Origin: JBFWNZ01 sp050250795
GTDB lineage: Bacteria; Pseudomonadota; Alphaproteobacteria; UBA8366
Assembly: GCA_050250795.1 (NCBI GenBank)
Contig: JBFWNZ010000292.1
Location: forward strand, 1-5,078
DNA: 5,078 bases
Direction: 5' to 3'
A program made the position numbers and the translations under genes. Positions 1 to 4,824 of the stretch are shown here, piece by piece. The notes beneath the pieces were generated by a model. The model saw nothing but the letters and a program-made list of their open reading frames with translations, had not been told where the DNA came from and made no database searches. Every line of letters begins with the position of its first letter. Position 1 is the stretch's first letter.

Positions 1-17
1 CGCGCGCTTTCTCAAGC

Positions 18-40
18 CGCCTGCGCGGGGATGACACCGA
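18..40. repeat. Possible fragment of a dispersed intergenic repeat
   Basis: The bases GCCTGCGCGGGGATGACA (18-35) resemble half of the short palindromic intergenic elements common in GC-rich alpha- and gammaproteobacteria. Read on the minus strand, those elements give the recurring nonsense peptide VIPAQAG; here the minus strand reads VIPAQAA and then a stop. Only one arm is visible, and the second arm may lie to the left of the window or be lost. The identification rests on memory of the repeat type, not on a second copy in this window. Confidence 0.3.
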
Positions 41-63
41 GGGAAGAGGGGTCTTGCCTTTTT

Positions 64-86
64 CTGCGAATGCGAATAGGACGCAG
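64..86. promoter_or_regulatory. Candidate Fur-like operator upstream of the reductase gene
   Basis: The region contains two tandem GCGAAT hexamers (66-71 and 72-77) and is bounded by CTGCG (64-68) and its complement CGCAG (82-86). Fur sites are built from repeated GATAAT-like hexamers, and GCGAAT variants are plausible in GC-rich genomes. The left half fits well, but the right half matches the classical 19-base Fur consensus poorly (about 9 of 19 positions overall). It lies 41-63 bases before the start codon of a putative siderophore reductase, which is where an iron-responsive repressor would be expected. No convincing -35/-10 pair was found beside it. Confidence 0.25.
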
Positions 87-110
87 TTGCATATCTCTCG
101 CCCGGCCATC

Positions 111-116
111 GAAGGA
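111..116 (+). promoter_or_regulatory. Ribosome binding site that sets the reductase start
   Basis: GAAGGA ends ten bases before the ATG at 127. The reading frame stays open back to an ATG at 31, but that codon has no comparable Shine-Dalgarno sequence. The extra 32 residues it would add are Arg-rich and would place the first membrane helix far from the N-terminus. Confidence 0.6.
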
Positions 117-126
117 CCGACCCCGC

Positions 127-2541
127 ATGCTGAAGAATCTGTGGTTCCAGTTGCACTGGCTGCTGGGGATCACCGCCGGGATCGTGCTGGCCGCGGTGGG
201 GGTGACGGGGGGCATTCTGTCGTTCGAGGATCAGATCCTGCGGGCGATCAATCCCAGCGTGATGACGGTCGCGCCGCAGGGCGAGGCGCCCGGGCCGGCG
301 GATTTGCTGGCGCGCATCCAGGCGGCCAATCCGGGCGAGACGGTGACCGCGCTGACTCTGTCGGCGGCGCCGGGCGATGCGGCGCGGGTGACCTTCGCAC
401 CCCCAGCCGGCCAGCAGGGCGGCGGGCGGGCGCGGGGCGTCACGCGCTATGCCGATCCCTATACCGGCGCGCTGCTGGGCGAGCCGCAGGGGCAGGGGTT
501 CTTCCGCCTGACCATGCAGATCCATCGCTGGCTGGCGGCGGGCGATGTCGGCAAGCAGATCGTCGGCGCGTCCACCGTGGCGCTGATCGTGCTGGCGGCG
601 AGCGGGCTTTATCTGCGCTGGCCGCGCACGGTGCTGACCTGGCGCAACTGGTTCCGCATCGACATGGCGCGCAAGGGCCGCAACTTCCTGTGGGAGCTGC
701 ATTCGGTGATCGGCACCTGGGTGCTGGTGCCGTATCTCATCATGTCGCTGACCGGGCTGTACTGGTCGTACGAGTGGTATCGCGGCGCGCTGTTCGACAT
801 CACCGGCACGCCGCGGCCGCAAGCCGGCGGCGGTCCCGGCGGCGGCGGGCAGGGCGGCGCTTCGGGCGGTGGGCGTCAGGCGCAGCCCTCCGGCCCCGCG
901 ATCGACATTGCGGGCGCCTGGGCGGTGTTCCAGGCGGAGGCGGGCGGCTATTCCACCGTCACCCTGCGGCTGCCGGCGCGGCCGGGCCAGCCCTACGAGT
1001 TCCGCTATCAGGAGCCGGACCCGCCGCATGAGCGGGCGAACAACACGCTGTCGGTGGACGCCGCCGGCACGGTGCGCGAGCACAGGCGCTATGCCGACCT
1101 GCCCACGGGGCAGAAGCTGATGGGCAGCATCTTCCCGCTGCATAGCGGCAGCTTCTTCGGCACGGCCGGGCTGATCGTCTTCATGCTGTCCAGCCTGCTG
1201 ATGCCGCTGTTCGCGATCACCGGCTGGATGCTCTATCTCGACCGGCGGGCGCGCAAGCGGGCGGTGCGGGCGGCCCGGGTGGTGCCGAACGCTGCAGCGG
1301 GCGAGCCGGTGCTGATCGGCTTCGCCAGCCAGAGCGGCACGGCCGAGCGCATCGCCTGGCAGACCGCGGGCATGCTGCAGGCCGCCGGACTGCCGGTCGC
1401 GGTCAGCCCGCTGGGCCAGCTCGGCGTCGAGCGGCTGGCGGCGGCGGGGCGCGCGCTGTTCGTGGTCAGCACCTTCGGCGAGGGCGAGCCGCCGGACCTC
1501 GCCCGCGGCTTCGCGCGCCGGATGATGGGGGCGGACGGCAAGGGCGGGGCGTCCTTGGCGCGGCTGCGCTACGGGCTGCTGGCGCTGGGCGACCGGCAAT
1601 ATACGCGCTTCTGCGGCTTCGGGCAGGAGCTGGATGCCTGGCTGCGGCGCCAGGGCGCGCAGCCGCTGTTCGACCGCGTCCTTGTGGACGATACGGACGA
1701 TGGCGCGCTGCGCCACTGGCAGGGGCATCTCGGCCTGCTGGCCGGGGTGCCGGACCTGCCGGACTGGACCCCGCCGGCCTATGACCGCTGGCGGCTGGCG
1801 GAGCGGCGGCTGCTCAACCCCGGCAGCGCCGGCTGGCCCTGCTACCATATCGAGCTGACGCCGCTGGAGGCGGGGGCCCTGTCCTGGCAGGCGGGCGATA
1901 TCGCCGAGATCGGGCCAGAGAATGGGGCCGGGGAGGGGCTGCCGCATCGCGAATACTCCATCGCCTCGATCCCGGCCGACGGCGCGATCCATCTGCTGGT
2001 GCGCCGGATGCAGCGGCCGGACGGCACGCCGGGCCTGGGCTCGGGCTGGCTGACCGAAGGGGCGGCGCCGGGGGCGGAGATCGCGCTGCGCATCCGCCGC
2101 AACCCCGGTTTCCATGGACCCGACGATGGGCGGCCGCTGCTGCTGATCGGCAACGGCACCGGCATCGCCGGGCTGCGCGCGCATCTGAAGGCGCGGGTCA
2201 AGGCCGGGCATCGCCGCAACTGGCTGATCTTCGGCGAGCGCAACCGCGCCACCGACTTCTTCTATCGCGACGAGATCGAGGCCTGGCAGGCGGCGGGCGG
2301 CCTGGCGCGGCTCGACCTCGCCTTCTCGCGCGACCAGAACGCCAAGGTCTATGTCCAGGACCGGCTGATGCTGGCCGGCGACGTGCTGCGCGGCTGGGTG
2401 GACGAGGGCGCGTCGATCCTGGTCTGCGGCAGCCTGGAGGGCATGGCCCCGGCGGTCGATGCCGCGCTGGCCGGCCTGCTGGGGGCCGAGGCGGTGGAGG
2501 AATTGCGCGCGGCCGGGCGCTATCGCCGCGACGTGTATTGA
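127..2541 (+). CDS. PepSY-type diheme membrane reductase fused to flavodoxin and FAD/NAD(P)H domains (putative ferric-siderophore reductase)
   Basis: This 804-residue protein likely passes electrons from cytoplasmic NAD(P)H through FAD and FMN to two membrane hemes, and on to a periplasmic acceptor, probably a ferric siderophore. Seen: four membrane helices (about 10-34, 145-165, 192-215, 345-372). His10, His133, His192 and His339 lie at helix ends in the contexts LHWLLG, IHRWL, LHSVIG and LHSG, as expected of PepSY_TM diheme proteins. Two periplasmic loops (35-144 and 216-340) carry PepSY-like sequence; the second has a Gly-rich stretch (233-249). The flavodoxin domain (about 394-540) has SQSGTAE (401-407), STFGEGEPP (448-456) and ALGDRQY (486-492). 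The reductase part has REYSIAS (608-614, FAD), GNGTGIAG (675-682), FGERNRATDFFY (702-713), KVYVQD (740-745) and a CysJ-like RDVY C-terminus. Known: FoxB of Pseudomonas is a diheme PepSY-type siderophore reductase, and CysJ is the NADPH arm of sulfite reductase. A 'sulfite reductase alpha' label would be misleading because the N-terminal half is membrane-bound. The acceptor is inferred, and reduction of another periplasmic substrate is possible. The DUF4198 gene follows after 23 bases. Confidence 0.88.
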   Translation: MLKNLWFQLHWLLGITAGIVLAAVGVTGGILSFEDQILRAINPSVMTVAPQGEAPGPADLLARIQAANPGETVTALTLSAAPGDAARVTFAPPAGQQGGGRARGVTRYADPYTGALLGEPQGQGFFRLTMQIHRWLAAGDVGKQIVGASTVALIVLAASGLYLRWPRTVLTWRNWFRIDMARKGRNFLWELHSVIGTWVLVPYLIMSLTGLYWSYEWYRGALFDITGTPRPQAGGGPGGGGQGGASGGGRQAQPSGPAIDIAGAWAVFQAEAGGYSTVTLRLPARPGQPYEFRYQEPDPPHERANNTLSVDAAGTVREHRRYADLPTGQKLMGSIFPLHSGSFFGTAGLIVFMLSSLLMPLFAITGWMLYLDRRARKRAVRAARVVPNAAAGEPVLIGFASQSGTAERIAWQTAGMLQAAGLPVAVSPLGQLGVERLAAAGRALFVVSTFGEGEPPDLARGFARRMMGADGKGGASLARLRYGLLALGDRQYTRFCGFGQELDAWLRRQGAQPLFDRVLVDDTDDGALRHWQGHLGLLAGVPDLPDWTPPAYDRWRLAERRLLNPGSAGWPCYHIELTPLEAGALSWQAGDIAEIGPENGAGEGLPHREYSIASIPADGAIHLLVRRMQRPDGTPGLGSGWLTEGAAPGAEIALRIRRNPGFHGPDDGRPLLLIGNGTGIAGLRAHLKARVKAGHRRNWLIFGERNRATDFFYRDEIEAWQAAGGLARLDLAFSRDQNAKVYVQDRLMLAGDVLRGWVDEGASILVCGSLEGMAPAVDAALAGLLGAEAVEELRAAGRYRRDVY

Positions 2542-2564
2542 GCCGACAATGAGGGAGGACTCGA

Positions 2565-3323
2565 ATGCGACATCTGCTGAAGGCCACGGTGCTGGCCGGG
2601 CTGCTGCTGCCGGTGGCGGCGTCGGCGCATGATTTCCTGCTGAAGCCGGAGACGGCGACGGTGGCGGCGGGGGCGCCGCTCGGCGTGCAGGCGATGCTGA
2701 CCGAGGTGTTCATGAAGGGCGACGTGATCCTGCCCGCCGACAAGACCGTGGTGACGGTGCGCGGCGGCGGGCAGTCGGCGACCGTGCCGATGCAGCCGGA
2801 CGAAGGCGCCAAGGCGCTGCGGGGCACGGTGGCGGCGCCCTCGGGCGGCACGATCCTGCTGCTGGCGGAGCGCGCGGGCTACCGCTCCAAGACGCCGGAG
2901 GGCAACAAGCCGGTGCCCAAGACCGCGCCCGGCGCCAGCGACACGGTGCGCTCGGAATCCTTCGCCAAGGCGCTGGTCAATCTGGGCAGCGGCGACGACG
3001 GCTATGCCACGGCCGCCGGCACGCGGCTGGAGATCGTGCCGCTGAGCAACCCGGGCAAGCCCGGCGCGGACCGGACCACGCGCTTCAAGGTGCTGTTCGA
3101 CGGCAAGCCGCTGGCGACCAAGGTGATCGCCACATATGACGGCTTCTCCGACAAGGAGGACGATGTGGCGGTCACGACCGAAAGCGGCGCCGACGGCACC
3201 GTCGCGGTCAAGACCGACACGCCCGGATTATGGCTGCTGCGCGCCGTGCACCGCTTCGACGAGCCGACCGAGCTGCACGACCGCTACGCCGCCGGCGCGA
3301 CGCTGGTCTTTGCGGTCGAATGA
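2565..3323 (+). CDS. DUF4198 (NikM-like) periplasmic protein
   Basis: This 252-residue protein has a clear Sec signal peptide: basic MRHLLK, a hydrophobic core, and a likely cut after VAASA at residue 21. The mature protein would start HDFLLKP, the hallmark start of DUF4198 proteins. The central part SESFAKALVNL (130-140), RLEIVPLSNP (154-163) and FKVLFDGKPLATKV (174-187) matches the family's two beta-sandwich halves. DUF4198 proteins are periplasmic or membrane-anchored and are commonly encoded near TonB receptors or metal transporters; some are called NikM. Their biochemical role is not settled. The predicted mature N-terminal histidine (His22), together with His229 and His238, could bind metal, which is an inference. 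GGAGG at 2554-2558, six bases before the ATG, is a strong ribosome binding site. The short gap after the reductase suggests co-transcription and a shared metal-uptake role. No clear terminator follows the stop codon. Confidence 0.85.
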   Translation: MRHLLKATVLAGLLLPVAASAHDFLLKPETATVAAGAPLGVQAMLTEVFMKGDVILPADKTVVTVRGGGQSATVPMQPDEGAKALRGTVAAPSGGTILLLAERAGYRSKTPEGNKPVPKTAPGASDTVRSESFAKALVNLGSGDDGYATAAGTRLEIVPLSNPGKPGADRTTRFKVLFDGKPLATKVIATYDGFSDKEDDVAVTTESGADGTVAVKTDTPGLWLLRAVHRFDEPTELHDRYAAGATLVFAVE

Positions 3324-3329
3324 GAGGGG

Positions 3330-3358
3330 TTGCACCCGCCCTTCGCAGGCGCAATATA
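3330..3358 (+). promoter_or_regulatory. Candidate housekeeping promoter of the micro-gene
   Basis: TTGCAC (3330-3335) and AATATA (3353-3358) are separated by 17 bases, a good sigma-70-type arrangement. The sequence directly follows the DUF4198 stop codon and would start transcription near 3364-3367. This leaves a leader of roughly 15 bases before the exceptional Shine-Dalgarno sequence. No other -10-like AT-rich hexamer is visible between the DUF4198 stop codon and the GTG at 3396. Confidence 0.5.
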
Positions 3359-3379
3359 GGAGCATCGATTGCAACAACG

Positions 3380-3396
3380 GAAAGGAGGTGATCCAG
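3380..3396 (+). promoter_or_regulatory. Extended Shine-Dalgarno, complementary to the 16S rRNA 3' tail over 17 bases
   Basis: GAAAGGAGGTGATCCAG is the exact reverse complement of CTGGATCACCTCCTTTC, the 3' end of 16S rRNA as known for alphaproteobacteria. Normal ribosome binding sites match only 4-7 bases of that tail. The core AGGAGG (3383-3388) lies seven bases before the GTG at 3396, which is optimal spacing. The leader before it (GCAACAACG) is A-rich and looks unstructured, which favours ribosome access. Confidence 0.8.
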
Positions 3397-3467
3397 TGTC
3401 TCATTGTCATTTCGCGGCTCGCGCCGAGGCTTGGATCGTCGCCGTTGCGGAGGCCACCGCCTCCTGA
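3396..3467 (+). CDS. Predicted 23-residue small protein or leader peptide with an extreme ribosome binding site
   Basis: The ORF reads GTG TCT CAT TGT CAT TTC and ends GAG GCC ACC GCC TCC TGA. The peptide begins MSHCHF, continues AARAEAWIVAVA and ends EATAS. I do not recognise it as a named family. It carries a His-Cys-His cluster at residues 3-5 and an Ala-rich, possibly helical, remainder with one Trp; there is no signal peptide or long membrane segment. The case for a real gene comes from context: a promoter-like sequence, a Shine-Dalgarno matching the 16S tail over 17 bases at ideal spacing, the stop codon, and then an intrinsic terminator within 40 bases. The whole unit would be an RNA of about 165 nt. 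The alternatives are a leader peptide controlling read-through into the downstream nucleotidyltransferase gene, or a non-coding RNA that binds 30S subunits. GGAGGC/GCCTCC forms a 6-bp hairpin across the last codons (3449-3464). Confidence 0.6.
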   Translation: MSHCHFAARAEAWIVAVAEATAS

Positions 3468-3474
3468 CGCTCCA

Positions 3475-3489
3475 CGGCCCCGAGGGCCG
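3475..3489 (+). other. Short GC hairpin between the micro-ORF and its terminator
   Basis: CGGCCC (3475-3480) and GGGCCG (3484-3489) form a 6-bp stem around a CGA loop, eight bases after the stop codon of the small ORF. No T-run follows, so it is not a terminator by itself. It may stabilise the transcript, or it may be chance in this GC-rich DNA. Confidence 0.4.
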
Positions 3490-3501
3490 ACGCTGACAAT
3501 G

Positions 3502-3535
3502 GAAAGGCCGCTCCGCAAGGGGCGGCCTTTCTGCT
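3502..3535 (+). terminator. Strong intrinsic terminator with GCAA tetraloop
   Basis: AAAGGCCGCTCC (3503-3514) pairs with GGGGCGGCCTTT (3519-3530) around a GCAA (GNRA) loop, with one T-G wobble. G3502 with C3531 extends the stem to 13 bp. The 3' arm ends in TTT and is followed by CTGCTT, a modest T-rich tail. The stem is nearly symmetrical, with AAA on the left and TTT on the right, so it could also stop transcription arriving from the other strand. It ends the micro-gene transcript and separates the DUF4198 operon from the nucleotidyltransferase gene. Confidence 0.85.
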
Positions 3536-3654
3536 TAAGCCCGGTCTGTCTTGACGGGCATCCAGGCATGACGGACAAGCCTATCGCGTGCCGGAAAAGG
3601 CCCAAACCGGGCCGGGAGAACCTTCGTGGCGTCGATGGCCAACCGGGCGAAGCG
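3536..3654 (+). other. Leader of the nucleotidyltransferase gene, no clear gene
   Basis: No convincing coding sequence was found here. The nucleotidyltransferase frame is open through it, with an in-frame ATG at 3568 that lacks a good ribosome binding site. A GGCCC/GGGCC 5-bp hairpin (3599-3613) lies in the middle. A ten-codon ORF starting at GTG 3626, with GGGAGA six bases before it, ends in a TGA that overlaps the ATG at 3655 (ATGA). It might couple translation, but it is so short that it may be chance. No convincing promoter was seen. Confidence 0.4.
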
Positions 3655-4812
3655 ATGACGATCCGACTGCCGGCGGTACTTCCGCTCGAATTCCGTCTGC
3701 TGTGCCTTGCTGCCCGGCCCGTGCAGGACCCGGCTGGGCTCGCGGCTGCGATCGCGGAAGGGCCGGATTGGGCAATCGTTCGCGACGGCGGCGCCCGTCA
3801 TCGTATCGGCGCCCAGCTGCTGTCGGCGCTGCAACCCTTTGCCGGGCGGGTTCCGACGGCGATCCTCGACGATCTGCGCCGCCATGTGCGGGATACGGCG
3901 TTTCTGGCCCTCGCACACGCGGCGGAAACGGCGCGACTGGCCGCCGAATTTGCCGAAGCAGGCATACGCGTGCTCGTCCTCAAGGGCGTCGTGCTGTCCT
4001 CGCAACTGCATGGCGATTTCGTCAGCCGCGGGGCCGGGGACATCGATCTGCTGGTCGCGGCAGCGGATTTCTGGGCCGCCGATGGGCTTCTCCGCAAGGC
4101 CGGGTACGAACCCGTCGGCCCTGCCCTGTCCGAGGCGCGAAAGATCGCCGGCCAGCATGTCCTGCGCGATCTCACCTACCGCCGCGGCAATGTCATCGTC
4201 GAGCTGCATCAACGTCTCACCACCAACCCGCATGCCCTGCCGACCGATTTCGAGACTCTGTGGGCCGACCGCCGGACGGTCGCGGTGGCCGGCACTGCCG
4301 TGGCGACCCTGCCGGCGCGCTTTCTGCCGGTCTATCTGTGCGTTCATGGTGCGCTGCATTGCTGGCAGCGACTGCGGTGGCTGCTCGATCTGGGGTTGTT
4401 GCTGCGGGAACCGGGCGCTGAGGCCCGTATCGTTGCCGATGCCGCCGAACTGGGGCTGGCGAAACCGGTACGGCTCGCCGCGTCCCTCGCCTCCGGGCTG
4501 CTGATGTTGGGCGATGCCGCATGGACGCCCGCCGCGGAGCGGTTCTGCATGCGGTTCTACAAGGGCGACCGCTGGCGGATGATGCAGGAATCCAATCTCG
4601 CCGGATTCCGCCGCATGGCCTGGATGCTCGCGTATGGATACGGCCTGAAAGGGGCCTGGGCCTATGCCTGGACCGCTCTGGTCGCGGAACTGAGAAGCCC
4701 TGCCGACTGGGAGGTCCTGTCCCTGCCCGACCGGCTGATATGGCTCTATCCGGTCCTGCGTCCGGTGGGCTGGCTTCTGCGCAGGCTGCGTCGTCGCACG
4801 GGCGGGAGATAG
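3655..4812 (+). CDS. Nucleotidyltransferase family protein (NTP_transf_5 type)
   Basis: This 385-residue protein resembles the uncharacterised nucleotidyltransferases (PF14907) found in capsule, exopolysaccharide and related loci. They belong to the Pol-beta-like superfamily, and their substrate is unknown. Seen: an N-terminal helical part (LPLEFRLLCLAARP), then the catalytic core with VLKGVVL (108-114) and GAGDIDLLV (126-134), where Asp129 and Asp131 are the expected metal-binding D-x-D pair. VELH (182-185) supplies a further likely acidic residue, and HGALHCWQRLRWLLDL (231-246) matches the conserved helical tail motif. The C-terminus is basic (RRLRRRTGGR). The key residues are present and no truncation is seen. 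The start at 3655 is preferred because family homology begins about ten residues later; the ATG at 3568 would add 29 residues of low-complexity basic sequence. The ribosome binding site is weak. Codon use is less extreme than in the two left-hand genes, consistent with a different locus. It converges with the glycosyltransferase gene. Confidence 0.8.
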   Translation: MTIRLPAVLPLEFRLLCLAARPVQDPAGLAAAIAEGPDWAIVRDGGARHRIGAQLLSALQPFAGRVPTAILDDLRRHVRDTAFLALAHAAETARLAAEFAEAGIRVLVLKGVVLSSQLHGDFVSRGAGDIDLLVAAADFWAADGLLRKAGYEPVGPALSEARKIAGQHVLRDLTYRRGNVIVELHQRLTTNPHALPTDFETLWADRRTVAVAGTAVATLPARFLPVYLCVHGALHCWQRLRWLLDLGLLLREPGAEARIVADAAELGLAKPVRLAASLASGLLMLGDAAWTPAAERFCMRFYKGDRWRMMQESNLAGFRRMAWMLAYGYGLKGAWAYAWTALVAELRSPADWEVLSLPDRLIWLYPVLRPVGWLLRRLRRRTGGR

Positions 4813-4824
4813 GCGCGGCCTATC
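4808..4824. terminator. Shared inverted repeat covering both convergent stop codons
   Basis: GATAGGC (4808-4814) and GCCTATC (4818-4824) are perfect complements around a GCG loop. The left arm contains the TAG stop of the plus-strand nucleotidyltransferase (4810-4812), and the right arm contains the TAG stop of the minus-strand glycosyltransferase (4820-4822). Transcripts from either side could form the same hairpin. There is no T-run on either side, so classical Rho-independent termination is uncertain. Confidence 0.45.

Noticed and set aside
31..126. Upstream in-frame ATG extending the reductase by 32 residues
   Set aside because: There is no ribosome binding site near 31, the added residues are Arg-rich without family likeness, and the possible operator would fall inside the coding region. 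ATG 127 has GAAGGA at good spacing and gives the usual N-terminus just before helix 1.
3330..3354. TTGC...GCAA inverted repeat as a terminator for the DUF4198 gene
   Set aside because: The stem needs a four-base bulge and has no T-run; the same bases fit a promoter better.
3380..3396. A relic of the 3' end of a 16S rRNA gene on the minus strand
   Set aside because: The match covers only the 17 bases of the anti-Shine-Dalgarno tail and stops abruptly on both sides; the neighbouring 16S bases (for example CTGCGG before CTGGATC) are absent. It lies at perfect spacing before a start codon, so a ribosome binding site explains it better.
3547..3577. Direct repeat TGACGG (3552 and 3569) and weak TGTC/GACA arms as a mobile-element end
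   Set aside because: The arms are only 4-6 bases, no transposase or target duplication is seen, and this level of repetition is expected by chance.
3568..3654. Alternative ATG at 3568 for the nucleotidyltransferase
   Set aside because: It has no good Shine-Dalgarno, and the 29 added residues are basic and low in complexity with no family similarity. It cannot be excluded entirely because the ATG at 3655 also has a weak ribosome binding site.
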